Source: Nocardioides sp.
GTDB taxonomy: Bacteria; Actinomycetota; Actinomycetes; Propionibacteriales; Nocardioidaceae
Reading direction: 5' to 3'
Assembly: GCF_030019515.1 (NCBI RefSeq)
Contig: NZ_JASEEQ010000007.1
Location: 124,001 to 188,000 of the forward strand
DNA length: 64,000 nucleotides
Shown: piece by piece, positions 36,152-45,237 of the stretch
How the letters are laid out: each line of letters begins with the position of its first letter
Position numbering within the stretch: the stretch's first letter is position 1
Notes under the pieces: generated by a model
What the model was told of the DNA's origin: nothing
The model's database searches: none
The model's input: only the letters and a program-made list of their open reading frames with translations
Translations under genes and position numbers: made by a program

Positions 36152-37660
36152 ATGACCCTCTCCCACCCTGAGACCGACGTCGCCGTGGCGGCGCACACCC
36201 CGCGCCGGACCGGCCGCTGGATCGACGACTGGCGTCCCGAGGACCCGGACTTCTGGGCGGACGGCGGCCGGCAGGTCGCGCGCCGCAACCTGCTCTGGTC
36301 GATCTTCGCCGAGCACCTCGGCTTCTCCGTGTGGCTGATCTGGAGTGTGAGCTCGGCGTTCCTCGTCTCCGTGGGCTTCACCTACACGCCCCAACAGCTG
36401 TTCCTGCTGGTCGCGCTGCCCAACCTGGTCGGCTCCCTGCTGCGGCTGCCCTACACGTTCGCGGTCCCGAGGTTCGGCGGCCGCAACTGGACGATGGTCA
36501 GCGCCGGGCTGCTGCTGGTGCCGACGATCGGCTTCGCCGTGGCGGTTCAGCACCCGGAGACGCCGTACTGGGCGTTCTGCCTGATCGCGGCGACCGCCGG
36601 CCTGGGCGGCGGCAACTTCGCCAGCTCGATGGCGAACATCAACTTCTTCTACCCCGCCAACAAGTTGGGCGCCGCGCTCGGCCTCAACGCCGCCGGCGGC
36701 AACCTGGGCGTCTCGCTGATCCAGCTGTTCCTGCCGGTGATCGTCGGCGGCGCCGGCATCTTCGGCCTGGTCCACGCCTCCGCGAGCGGCATCAGCCTGC
36801 AGCGGGCGGCCTACGTGTACGCCGGGCTCGCGGTGGTGGCGACGCTCGCGGCGTACTTCTTCATGGACAACCTGTCCTCGGCCAGGTCCAAGCCCCGCGA
36901 GCAGCTCCAGGTCGTCAAGGAGCGGCAGACCTGGGTGATGGCGTTCCTCTACATCGGCACCTTCGGGTCGTTCATCGGCTACTCCGCGGCGATGCCGCTG
37001 CTGATCAAGCTGAACTTCTGGGTCGCCGACCCGGCCCCGCTCGGCACCGGCATCTACTTCGCCTACTACGCCTTCCTCGGCGCCTTGGTCGGGTCGGCTA
37101 CCCGCCCGTTCGGCGGCTGGCTGGCCGACCGGTTCGGCGGGGCGCGGGTCACGCTCGCTGCGTTCGGGGCGATGGTCGGCTTCACGCTCGCGGTGCTCTG
37201 GACGCTCACCCGGCTCACGCCCAACCCCGACCAGAGCGCGGCCATCGCGCAGGACAACCGGTCGTGGTTCCCGTGGTTCCTCGCGTTCTTCCTCTGCGTG
37301 TTCGCCGCCACCGGCATCGGCAACGGCTCGACGTACAAGATGATCCCGGCGATCTTCCGCGCCCAGGCCGAGCGGGCGACGCCGGCCGGGTCGGCGGAGC
37401 GGGCTGCGGCGCTGCACGCCGGGACCAAGAAGGCGTCGGCCGCGATCGGCGTCATCGGCGCCGTCGGAGCGATCGGCGGCTTCCTGATCCCGATCGCGTT
37501 CAGCTCGCCGTGGGTCGACCAGCCGATGGAGGCGACCAAGGGCGCGTTCGTCGCGTTCACCGGGTTCTACGTCGTGTGCGCGGCCGTGACGTGGGCGGTC
37601 TTCATCCGGCGGCCGCACGAGGCGAAGGCGCACGTCAGCCTGGCCAACGCGGGAATCTGA
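36152..37660 (+). CDS. narK: Nitrate/nitrite transporter NarK family
   Basis: Major-facilitator carrier of 502 aa with 12 membrane helices. The nitrate signature GLGGGNFASSMANINFFYP is on helix 5, with a second Gly-rich one (GVIGAVGAIGGFLIP) on helix 11; conserved Arg residues for the anion lie in helices 2 and 8 (LLRLPYTFAVPRFGG, GSATRPFGG). First gene of a six-gene operon for nitrate use. The next ATG overlaps its stop by one base (TGATG). The extra ~20-residue loop before helix 10 is rich in Ala/Glu. Uptake for assimilation is inferred from the operon. Confidence 0.93.
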   Translation: MTLSHPETDVAVAAHTPRRTGRWIDDWRPEDPDFWADGGRQVARRNLLWSIFAEHLGFSVWLIWSVSSAFLVSVGFTYTPQQLFLLVALPNLVGSLLRLPYTFAVPRFGGRNWTMVSAGLLLVPTIGFAVAVQHPETPYWAFCLIAATAGLGGGNFASSMANINFFYPANKLGAALGLNAAGGNLGVSLIQLFLPVIVGGAGIFGLVHASASGISLQRAAYVYAGLAVVATLAAYFFMDNLSSARSKPREQLQVVKERQTWVMAFLYIGTFGSFIGYSAAMPLLIKLNFWVADPAPLGTGIYFAYYAFLGALVGSATRPFGGWLADRFGGARVTLAAFGAMVGFTLAVLWTLTRLTPNPDQSAAIAQDNRSWFPWFLAFFLCVFAATGIGNGSTYKMIPAIFRAQAERATPAGSAERAAALHAGTKKASAAIGVIGAVGAIGGFLIPIAFSSPWVDQPMEATKGAFVAFTGFYVVCAAVTWAVFIRRPHEAKAHVSLANAGI

Positions 37661-39717
37661 TGACGAGGACCCACTGTCCCTACTGCTCGCTCCAGTGCGG
37701 GATGACCCTCTCTCGTACGGGGCAGCGCACGGGGCGCAGCCTCGAGGTGCAGCCCTGGCCGGAGTTCCCGGTCAACGAGGGCGCGCTGTGCCGCAAGGGC
37801 TGGGCGGCGACCGCGCTGCGCGGTCACCGGGAGCGGCTGACGAGCCCGCTGGTGCGCGACCGCGCCACCGGGGAGCTGCGTGCGGCCGGCTGGGAGGAGG
37901 CCCTCGACCTGGTCGCCGGCCGGCTGCGCGAGCTGCAGGGCGCGCACGGCCCGGACGCGGTCGCGGTGTTCGGGGGCGGGGGGCTCACCAACGAGAAGGC
38001 CTACCAGCTCGGCAAGCTCGCCCGCGTCGCGCTGGGCACCAGCCAGATCGACTACAACGGCCGCTGGTGCATGTCCTCGGCCGCGTCGGCCGGCAACCGG
38101 GCCTTCGGCATCGACCGGGGCCTGCCGTTCCCGCTGGCCGACATCGAGCGCACCGACGTGCTCGTGCTCGTGGGCTCCAACCTCGCCGAGACGATGCCGC
38201 CGGCCGCGCGGCACCTCGACCGGCTGCGCGCGAACGGCGGCCGCGTGGTGGTCGTCGACCCCCGACGCACCGCCACGGCGGAGCGCGCCGACCTGTTCCT
38301 CCAGCCGGTGCCGGGCACCGACCTGCCGCTGGCGCTCGGCCTGCTGCACCTCCTCGACGCGGCGGGCGCCGTCGACGAGGAGTACGTCGCCGCGCGGACG
38401 ACCGGGTGGGAGGAGGTCCGCCGCTCGCTGGCCGCGTGGTGGCCCGAGCGCGTCGAGCGGGTCACCGGCGTCGAGACCGCGCAGCTGCGTGAGTGCGCCG
38501 CGCTGCTGGCCGGGGCCGCGCGGGTCACCGTGCTCACCGCCCGGGGCGCCGAGCAGCACGCGCAGGGCACCGACACCGTCCTCGCCTGGATCGACCTGGC
38601 GCTGGCGCTCGGCATGCCCGGCAAGGCGCACGCGGGCTACGGCTGCCTCACCGGGCAGGGCAACGGCCAGGGTGGCCGCGAGCACGGGCAGAAGGCCGAC
38701 CAGCTGCCCGGCTACCGGATGATCGACGACCCCGCCGCCCGCGACCACGTCGCGCGGGTCTGGGGCGTGCCGGCCGCATCGCTCCCCGGGCCGGGGCGCT
38801 CGGCGTACGAGCTCCTCGACGCGCTCGGCACCGACGGCGGACCCCAGGCGCTGCTGGTGTTCGGCAGCAACATCGTGGTCTCGGCGCCCAACGCCACGCA
38901 CGTCGCCTCGCGGCTCGCCGACCTCGACCTCCTCGTCGTCGCCGACATCGTGATGAGCGAGACGGCGGCCATGGCCGACGTGGTCCTCCCGGTCACCCAG
39001 TGGGCCGAGGAGACCGGCACGATGACCAACCTCGAGGGCCGGGTGATCCTGCGCGAGCGCGCCGTCGCGCCGCCCGAGGGCGTGCGCACCGATCTCGAGG
39101 TGATCGCCGGCCTCGCCGAGCGGCTCGGGTCGCCCATCGCGTTCTCCACCGACGCCGAGGAGGTCTTCGCCGAGCTCGGCCGGGCCTCGAGCGGCGGCCG
39201 CGCCGACTACGCGGGCATCACCTACGACCGGATCCGCGAGGAGCACGGGGTGTTCTGGCCGTGCCCGTCGACCGAGCACCCCGGCACGCCGCGGCTGTTC
39301 GGCTCGGGCTTCGCCACGCCGGACGGCCGGGCCCGGTTCGTCGCGGTCGAGCACCGCGGCCCCGCCGAGCCGACCGACGCGGCGTACCCCGTCCACCTGA
39401 CGACCGGCCGGGTGCTCGCGCAGTACCAGTCCGGCGCCCAGACCCGCCGGGTCCGCGAGCTCCCCGACGACGGCCCGTTCGTCGAGCTGCACCCGATGCT
39501 GGCGGACCGGATCGGTGCGTACGACGGGGCGCCGGTCGTCGTCACCACCCGGCGCGGCGAGCTCAAGGCGCCGGCGCGGGTCGTCAGCACGATCCGCCCG
39601 GACACCGTGTTCGTGCCGTTCCACTGGGTCGGCGCCAACCGGCTCACCCACGACGCGCTCGACCCGGCCAGCCGGATGCCGGAGTTCAAGGTCTGCGCCG
39701 CCGCGGTGAGCGCATGA
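37660..39717 (+). CDS. Assimilatory nitrate reductase, molybdopterin subunit
   Basis: Cytoplasmic Mo-bis-MGD nitrate reductase of 685 aa (NasC/NarB type). A [4Fe-4S] cluster is bound by CPYCSLQC (N-terminus) with the fourth Cys in GALCRKGW; the Mo-ligand Cys is in GRWCMSSAASAG. Other family stretches are GQGNGQGGREHGQKADQLPGY and TNLEGRVILRERA. There is no C-terminal [2Fe-2S] (BFD) domain; that domain is on the next protein, which is the probable electron donor. The start overlaps narK's stop by one base and its stop overlaps the next ATG as ATGA. Confidence 0.92.
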   Translation: MTRTHCPYCSLQCGMTLSRTGQRTGRSLEVQPWPEFPVNEGALCRKGWAATALRGHRERLTSPLVRDRATGELRAAGWEEALDLVAGRLRELQGAHGPDAVAVFGGGGLTNEKAYQLGKLARVALGTSQIDYNGRWCMSSAASAGNRAFGIDRGLPFPLADIERTDVLVLVGSNLAETMPPAARHLDRLRANGGRVVVVDPRRTATAERADLFLQPVPGTDLPLALGLLHLLDAAGAVDEEYVAARTTGWEEVRRSLAAWWPERVERVTGVETAQLRECAALLAGAARVTVLTARGAEQHAQGTDTVLAWIDLALALGMPGKAHAGYGCLTGQGNGQGGREHGQKADQLPGYRMIDDPAARDHVARVWGVPAASLPGPGRSAYELLDALGTDGGPQALLVFGSNIVVSAPNATHVASRLADLDLLVVADIVMSETAAMADVVLPVTQWAEETGTMTNLEGRVILRERAVAPPEGVRTDLEVIAGLAERLGSPIAFSTDAEEVFAELGRASSGGRADYAGITYDRIREEHGVFWPCPSTEHPGTPRLFGSGFATPDGRARFVAVEHRGPAEPTDAAYPVHLTTGRVLAQYQSGAQTRRVRELPDDGPFVELHPMLADRIGAYDGAPVVVTTRRGELKAPARVVSTIRPDTVFVPFHWVGANRLTHDALDPASRMPEFKVCAAAVSA

Positions 39718-41111
39718 GCACCCGCGAGCGGGTCGTGGTCGTCGGCGCCGGGATGGCGGCCGTGCGGCTGGCGGAGGGGCTCACCGGCATCCACGACGTC
39801 ACGCTGCTGGGGGACGAGCAGCACCCGCCGTACAACCGGATCCTGCTCTCCGCGGTGCTCGAGGGCACCCACGACCCGGACGGCATCACGATGTCGCTGC
39901 CCGGCACCGTCGACCTGCGGCGCGGCGCCCGGGTGGTCGAGATCCACCGCGAGGAGCGGGAGGTCGAGCTGGCCGACCGGAGCCGGGTGGCCTACGACCG
40001 CCTCGTGCTGGCCACCGGCAGCATCCCGACGCTGCCGCCGATCCGCGGCCTGGTGCGGCTCGACGGGCGCCTCGACAGCCGGGTCCACGCGTTCCGCAGC
40101 CTCGAGGACTGCCGGCGGCTGGACGAGGCGGTCCCGGGCGCCCGCAACGCCGTGGTCGTCGGCGGCGGCCTGCTCGGGCTCCAGGTCGCCCGCGCACTCG
40201 GGGTCCGGGGCCTCGATACCGAGGTCGTCGAGGGCGGGGACCACCTGCTCCGCAGCCAGGTCGACGCCAAGGCCGGCGCGATCCTGGCCCGCGACCTCGG
40301 CAGGCTCGGGACCCGCGTCTACACCGGCGCCCGCGCGGTGCGGCTCACCGGCACCGGGCTGGTGCTCGACAACGGCTACGTGCTCGAGACCGATCTGGTG
40401 GTGCTCACCGCCGGGGGCCGGCCGTCGACCGCGCTGGCTCGCCGCGCTGGCCTCGACGTCCGCCGCGGCGTCGTGGTCGACCACCACCTGCGCACCAGCG
40501 ACGAGCGCATCCACGCGATCGGCGACTGCGCCCAGCACGGGCTGCAGGTCACCGGCTTCGTGCCGCCGGCCTGGGAGCAGGCGACCCTGCTGGCCCGGCA
40601 CCTGGCCGGCGAGCAGGTCGCGTACGCGGGCAGCCGCAACGTCGCCCGGCTCCGCGCGACCGGCCTCGACGTGGCCGTGCTCGGCGACCCCGAGCACGCG
40701 GTGGGGCAGGTCGTCGAGGTGTCCAACCCGGTGACCGGCACCCACCGCCGGCTCGTGGTCCGCGACGGCGTGATCGTCGCCGCGACGCTGGTCGGCGACC
40801 TGTCCCGGATCGGCCTGATCACCCAGCACTACGACCGCGGCACGGTCCTCGGCGCCAGCGAGCCCGGTGACCTCCTGATGGGGGAGCGCCCGGCGGGCCC
40901 GGTCGTGCTCCCCGACGACGCCGAGGTCTGCGCGTGCGCCGGCGTCAGCGCCGGCGCGATCCGCGCCTGCGCGTCCCTCGCGGATGCCCGCGAGACCACG
41001 CGTGCCACCACTGGCTGCGGGGGCTGTGCCCCCGCGGTCCGCCAGCTGCTCGCACAACGCACGTCCCCGGGTCCAACCCTCGGGACCACTCTGGAAGGAA
41101 CCCCCCGATGA
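39714..41111 (+). CDS. FAD-dependent oxidoreductase with BFD [2Fe-2S] domain (nitrate reductase partner)
   Basis: NAD(P)H-linked flavoprotein of 465 aa. The N-terminal FAD motif VVVVGAGMAAVRLAEGL, the NAD(P) motif VVVGGGLLGLQVARALG (~residue 145) and DERIHAIGDCAQH define a pyridine-nucleotide-disulfide fold as in NasB/NirB N-termini. A BFD-type [2Fe-2S] domain is at the C-terminus: CACAGVSAGAI and TTGCGGCAPAV give the four Cys. It lacks the sulfite/nitrite reductase domains, so it is the electron donor to nitrate reductase and not a second NirB. Overlaps both neighbours by 4 bp. Confidence 0.88.
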   Translation: MSTRERVVVVGAGMAAVRLAEGLTGIHDVTLLGDEQHPPYNRILLSAVLEGTHDPDGITMSLPGTVDLRRGARVVEIHREEREVELADRSRVAYDRLVLATGSIPTLPPIRGLVRLDGRLDSRVHAFRSLEDCRRLDEAVPGARNAVVVGGGLLGLQVARALGVRGLDTEVVEGGDHLLRSQVDAKAGAILARDLGRLGTRVYTGARAVRLTGTGLVLDNGYVLETDLVVLTAGGRPSTALARRAGLDVRRGVVVDHHLRTSDERIHAIGDCAQHGLQVTGFVPPAWEQATLLARHLAGEQVAYAGSRNVARLRATGLDVAVLGDPEHAVGQVVEVSNPVTGTHRRLVVRDGVIVAATLVGDLSRIGLITQHYDRGTVLGASEPGDLLMGERPAGPVVLPDDAEVCACAGVSAGAIRACASLADARETTRATTGCGGCAPAVRQLLAQRTSPGPTLGTTLEGTPR

Positions 41112-43654
41112 GCCCCAGGCACCGCAAGACGCTCGTGGTCGCCGGCCACGGCATGGTCGGCCACAGGCTCGTGCAGGCCGCGATCGAGCGCGGCCTCACC
41201 GAGACCCACGACATCGTCGTGGTCGGCGAGGAGAGCCGCCCGGCGTACGACCGCGTCGCGCTCACCTCGTTCTTCGAGGTCGGCGCCGACGAGCTGTCGT
41301 TCCTGCCGAGCGGCGAGTACGACGACCCGCGGGTCCGGCTCGTGCTCGGCACCACCGTCGACGGGTTCGACCCCGAGACCCGCACCGTGCTTCTCTCCGA
41401 CGGCCAGGTGATCGCGTACGACGAGCTGGTGCTGGCCACCGGGGCCGCGCCGTTCGTGCCGCCGGTGCCGGGTCACGACCTCGACGGGTGCTTCGTCTAC
41501 CGCACGATCGACGACCTCGAGGCGATCCGCGACGCTGCGGCGACCGCCACGGTCGGCGCGGTCATCGGTGGCGGGCTGCTCGGCCTGGAGGCGGCCAACG
41601 CCCTGGCCCAGCTGGGGTTGGAGACCCACGTCGTCGAGATGGCGCCGCGGCTGATGGCCGTGCAGGTCGACGACGCCGGCGGCGCCATGCTGGTGCGCCA
41701 CATCGAGAAGCTGGGGCTGCACGTGCACACCGGCGCGCGGACCGAGCAGGTGCTCGGCGAGGAGCGTGTCGAGGGGCTCGCGCTGGCCGGCGAGGAGCCG
41801 GTCCCCGCCGAGGTGGTGGTGTTCTCGGCCGGCATCCGTCCGCGCGACCAGCTGGCCCGCGACGCCGGCCTCGACGTCGCCGAGCGCGGCGGCGTGCTCG
41901 TCGACGAGCGCTGCCGCACCTCCGACGAGCACGTCTGGGCGATCGGCGAGTGCGCCGCGCCCGACGGGCGGATGTACGGCCTGGTCGCCCCGGGCTACGC
42001 AATGGCGGAGGTCGTCGTCGACGCGCTGCTCGGCGGGCCGGGTGCCTTCACCGGCGCCGACATGTCCACCAAGCTCAAGCTGCTCGGTGTCGACGTCGCG
42101 TCGTTCGGCGACGCGTTCGCCGCGACCGACGGGGCGCTCGAGCTCGTCTACGCCGACGCCGTCCAGGGCGTCTACAAGAAGCTGGTGATCTCCGCGGACG
42201 GCCGCCAGCTGCTCGGCGGCATCCTCGTGGGCGACGCCTCGGCGTACGGCGTGCTCCGCCCGATGGTCGCCTCCGGCATCGCGCTGCCCGACAACCCCGA
42301 GGAGCTGATCCTCCCCGTGGGTCGCGGCGGCGCGGAGATCGGACTGCCGGACGAGGCGCAGGTCTGCTCGTGCAACGACGTGACCAAGGCGCAGATCCTC
42401 GAGGCGGTCGGCGAGGGCGGCGCCTGCGACAGCCCGTCGTGTGTCACGAAGTGCACCAAGGCCGGCAGCACCTGCGGGTCGTGCAAGCCGGTGGTGAAGA
42501 GGGTCGTCGAGGAGTTCTTCGCAGCGCAGGGCAAGGTCGTGGACAAGAGCCTGTGCGAGCACTTCGCGATGACCCGGCAGGAGCTGTTCGATGTCGTCGC
42601 GGTCCACGGCTACACGCGCTTCGACGACATCATCGAGGCCCACGGCCGGGGCCGCGGCTGCGACATCTGCAAGCCCACCGTGGCCTCGATCCTCGCCTCG
42701 CAGCTCAACGGGCACGTGCTCGAGGGCCCGACCCGCACCCTGCAGGACACCAACGACGCCTACCTCGCCAACATCCAGCGCAACGGCACCTACTCGGTCG
42801 TCCCGCGCATCCCCGGCGGGGAGATCACGCCGGAGAAGCTGATCGTGATCGGGCAGGTCGCGCAGGACTTCGGGCTCTACACGAAGATCACCGGCGGTCA
42901 GCGGATCGACCTGCTCGGCGCTCGGATGGAGCAGCTGCCCGCAATCTGGCGGCGCCTGGTCGACGCCGGCTTCGAGTCCGGTCACGCCTACGGCAAGTCC
43001 CTGCGCACCGTGAAGTCCTGCGTCGGGTCGACCTGGTGCCGGTACGGCGTGCAGGACTCCGTCCAGCTCGCGATCGACCTCGAGCTGCGCTACCGCGGGC
43101 TCCGCTCGCCGCACAAGCTCAAGGGCGGCGTCAGCGGCTGCGCCCGCGAGTGCGCCGAGGCGCGGGGCAAGGACTTCGGGGTCATCGCGACCGAGAAGGG
43201 CTGGAACCTCTACGTCGGCGGCAACGGCGGCGCGACCCCCGCCCACGCCCGGCTGCTCGCGGGCGACCTCGACACCGAGACGCTGGTCCGCTACCTCGAC
43301 CGGTTCCTCATGTACTACGTCCGCACCGCGGACCGGCTCCAGCGGACCGCGCCGTGGATCGACTCGCTCGACGGCGGGCTCGAGCGGGTGCGCGAGATCG
43401 TGGTCGACGACGCGCTCGGCCTGGGCTCCGAGCTCGAGGCGGCGATGGCGCGGCACGTCGACGGCTACTTCGACGAGTGGAAGGAGACGCTCGACGACCC
43501 CGACAAGCTGGCCCGGTTCGTGTCGTTCGTCAACGCCCCGGACACCCCGGATCCGCACATCTCGTTCCGGTCCGAGCGGGAGCAGGCGGTGCCCGAGGAC
43601 TCCTCGGGGCCGGTCTCGCTCGGCACGACGATCCCGGTGGGAGCGCCCCGATGA
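41108..43654 (+). CDS. nirB: Nitrite reductase (NADH) large subunit
   Basis: Siroheme-dependent assimilatory nitrite reductase of 848 aa, reducing nitrite to ammonium. Order: FAD/NAD fold (1-~400; GGGLLGLEAANALAQLG), a BFD [2Fe-2S] domain (CSCNDVTKAQI, CDSPSCVTKC, CGSCKP), a second Cys-containing linker (GRGCDICKP), then the ferredoxin-like half domain and the siroheme/[4Fe-4S] domain with CVGSTWCRYG and GCARECAEARGKDFG, the four cluster Cys. The ATG has AAGGA upstream and overlaps the preceding stop (ATGA). NirD follows at a 4-bp overlap. Confidence 0.96.
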   Translation: MSPRHRKTLVVAGHGMVGHRLVQAAIERGLTETHDIVVVGEESRPAYDRVALTSFFEVGADELSFLPSGEYDDPRVRLVLGTTVDGFDPETRTVLLSDGQVIAYDELVLATGAAPFVPPVPGHDLDGCFVYRTIDDLEAIRDAAATATVGAVIGGGLLGLEAANALAQLGLETHVVEMAPRLMAVQVDDAGGAMLVRHIEKLGLHVHTGARTEQVLGEERVEGLALAGEEPVPAEVVVFSAGIRPRDQLARDAGLDVAERGGVLVDERCRTSDEHVWAIGECAAPDGRMYGLVAPGYAMAEVVVDALLGGPGAFTGADMSTKLKLLGVDVASFGDAFAATDGALELVYADAVQGVYKKLVISADGRQLLGGILVGDASAYGVLRPMVASGIALPDNPEELILPVGRGGAEIGLPDEAQVCSCNDVTKAQILEAVGEGGACDSPSCVTKCTKAGSTCGSCKPVVKRVVEEFFAAQGKVVDKSLCEHFAMTRQELFDVVAVHGYTRFDDIIEAHGRGRGCDICKPTVASILASQLNGHVLEGPTRTLQDTNDAYLANIQRNGTYSVVPRIPGGEITPEKLIVIGQVAQDFGLYTKITGGQRIDLLGARMEQLPAIWRRLVDAGFESGHAYGKSLRTVKSCVGSTWCRYGVQDSVQLAIDLELRYRGLRSPHKLKGGVSGCARECAEARGKDFGVIATEKGWNLYVGGNGGATPAHARLLAGDLDTETLVRYLDRFLMYYVRTADRLQRTAPWIDSLDGGLERVREIVVDDALGLGSELEAAMARHVDGYFDEWKETLDDPDKLARFVSFVNAPDTPDPHISFRSEREQAVPEDSSGPVSLGTTIPVGAPR

Positions 43655-44016
43655 GCACCTCGACCGACGCCACCGTGCTGACCGGGTACACCCTCGTGTG
43701 CCGCGTCGACCAGATCGAGGTCGAGGGCGGCGTCGCGGCCCTCGTCGACGGCGTTGCGGTCGCAATCTTCCGGACACACGACGGAAACGTCTACGCGATG
43801 TCCAACTACGACCCTTGTTCTCGTGCCTCGGTGCTGGCACGGGGGATCGTCGGAACCCGCGGCGAGATCCCGTACGTCGCTTCGCCGATGCACAAGCAGG
43901 CCTTCGACCTGCGCACCGGGCAGTGCCTCGACGACGCGGCGGTCCGGGTCCCGACGTACGACGTCCGCGTCACCGACGGCATGGTGCACGTCGGCGGCCC
44001 CCGCCAGGAGACCTAG
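43651..44016 (+). CDS. nirD: Nitrite reductase (NADH) small subunit
   Basis: Rieske-fold partner of NirB, 121 aa. The fold is seen in LVCRVDQIEVEGGVAALVDGVAVAIFRTHDGNVYAMSNYDPCS and YVASPMHKQAFDLRTGQCLDD. The paired Cys-His ligands of a real Rieske cluster are absent (only one Cys in each half), as expected for NirD proteins, so it does not bind iron-sulfur. Overlaps nirB by 4 bp and precedes the regulator gene by 8 bp. Confidence 0.94.
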   Translation: MSTSTDATVLTGYTLVCRVDQIEVEGGVAALVDGVAVAIFRTHDGNVYAMSNYDPCSRASVLARGIVGTRGEIPYVASPMHKQAFDLRTGQCLDDAAVRVPTYDVRVTDGMVHVGGPRQET

Positions 44017-44024
44017 GACCGATC

Positions 44025-45143
44025 GTGACCGACAGCCTTCCCCTCGCGGGCTTCCGGATCGGCGTGACCGCCGCCCGGAAGGTCGACGAGCAGGTCGCGC
44101 TGCTGGAGCGGCGGGGCGCCACGGTGGAGTGGGCGCCCGCGCTGTCGCTGGACCCCAACCACGTCGACGACGAGCTGCTGCGGGCGGCCACCGAGGAGGT
44201 GCTCGCGGCGCCGGTCGACATGTTCCTGGCGACCACCGGCGTCGGGATGCGGGCCTGGTTCGACGCCGCGGAGCGGTGGGGGATGCTGCCGCGACTGCTG
44301 TCCTCGCTGGAGTCCGCGGAGATCCTGGCCCGCGGACCCAAGAGCGTCGGCGCGCTGCGCCGCCGCGGGCTGCGGGAGCTGTGGGCGCCGGAGTCGGAGT
44401 GCTTCGAGGACGTGCTCGAGCACCTGCGTGGCCGCTCCCTCGCGGGCCTGCGGATCGTCGTGCAGGAGCACGGCCAGTCGCTGTCGATGGTCGCGCACGC
44501 GTTGCGCCGGCAGGGTGCCGACGTCACCACGGTCACCGTCTACCGGGTCGTCCCCGCCGAGGACCCGGGGCCGATGTTCGCGATGGTCGACCTGATCGCA
44601 GCCCGGTCGCTGGACGCCGTCACGTTCACGTCTGCGCCGGCGGTGGCGGCCCTGATGGAGGCGGCTGCCTCGACCGGCCGGCGCGACGACCTGGTCTCGG
44701 CGTTCCAGGCCGACGTGCTCGCCGCATGCGTGGGACCGGTGACCGCGGCGGCGTTCGAGATGTGGGGTGTGCCGACGATCTACCCCGACCGCTCGCGGCT
44801 CGGCGCGATGGTCAAGCAGCTGGAGGCCGAGCTCCCCTCGCGGCGCTCGGGCCTCGTGATCGGGCTGGTGGGCGGCCACCGCCTGCTGCTGCACGGCGAG
44901 GGCGTGCTGCTCGACGGCGCCGACGTGCGGCTCTCCCCCGCCCCGGCCGCCGTCCTCCAGGCGCTGGTCGCCAACCCGGGCAGCGTCGTCTCCCGGCGGG
45001 CGTTGCTCGCGATGCTGCCCTCCGGCACCGCCGGGTCCGAGCACGCCGTCGAGATGGCCGTCGCCCGGCTGCGTGCGGCCCTCGGCACCCGCACCGTGCA
45101 GACGGTTGTCAAGCGTGGCTACCGGCTGGCCGTCGCGTCCTGA
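44025..45143 (+). CDS. HemD-like / winged-helix fusion regulator (NnaR-like)
   Basis: Protein of 372 aa with a uroporphyrinogen-III-synthase-like domain (1-~260; FRIGVTAARKVDEQVALLERRGATVEWAPAL, AVTFTSAPAVAALMEAA) and an OmpR-type winged helix at the C-terminus (LSPAPAAVLQALVANPGSVVSRRALLAML, VEMAVARLRAALG, VVKRGYRLAV). In Streptomyces the similarly built NnaR cooperates with GlnR at nitrate-assimilation genes, and mycobacteria have one near narK3. It is the last gene of the operon that makes siroheme-dependent NirB, which gives the domain pair a clear logic. Catalysis of uroporphyrinogen III synthesis is doubtful. GTG, with AGGACC upstream. Confidence 0.87.
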   Translation: MTDSLPLAGFRIGVTAARKVDEQVALLERRGATVEWAPALSLDPNHVDDELLRAATEEVLAAPVDMFLATTGVGMRAWFDAAERWGMLPRLLSSLESAEILARGPKSVGALRRRGLRELWAPESECFEDVLEHLRGRSLAGLRIVVQEHGQSLSMVAHALRRQGADVTTVTVYRVVPAEDPGPMFAMVDLIAARSLDAVTFTSAPAVAALMEAAASTGRRDDLVSAFQADVLAACVGPVTAAAFEMWGVPTIYPDRSRLGAMVKQLEAELPSRRSGLVIGLVGGHRLLLHGEGVLLDGADVRLSPAPAAVLQALVANPGSVVSRRALLAMLPSGTAGSEHAVEMAVARLRAALGTRTVQTVVKRGYRLAVAS

Positions 45144-45154
45144 GCCGAGCCGCC

Positions 45155-45177
45155 GCCCCCGCGTGTCACGCGGGGGC
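45155..45177. terminator. Terminator between nitrate and symporter operons
   Basis: 9-bp stem GCCCCCGCG/CGCGGGGGC with a TGTCA loop (the inner bases can pair further), 11 bp past the regulator stop and 60 bp before the convergent symporter stop. Confidence 0.65.
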
Positions 45178-45237
45178 CGGGCTCTGGTGGCCCGGTCCTC
45201 AGCGGTTCCCGGATCCGACAGCCTCGCGTGGCACGGG

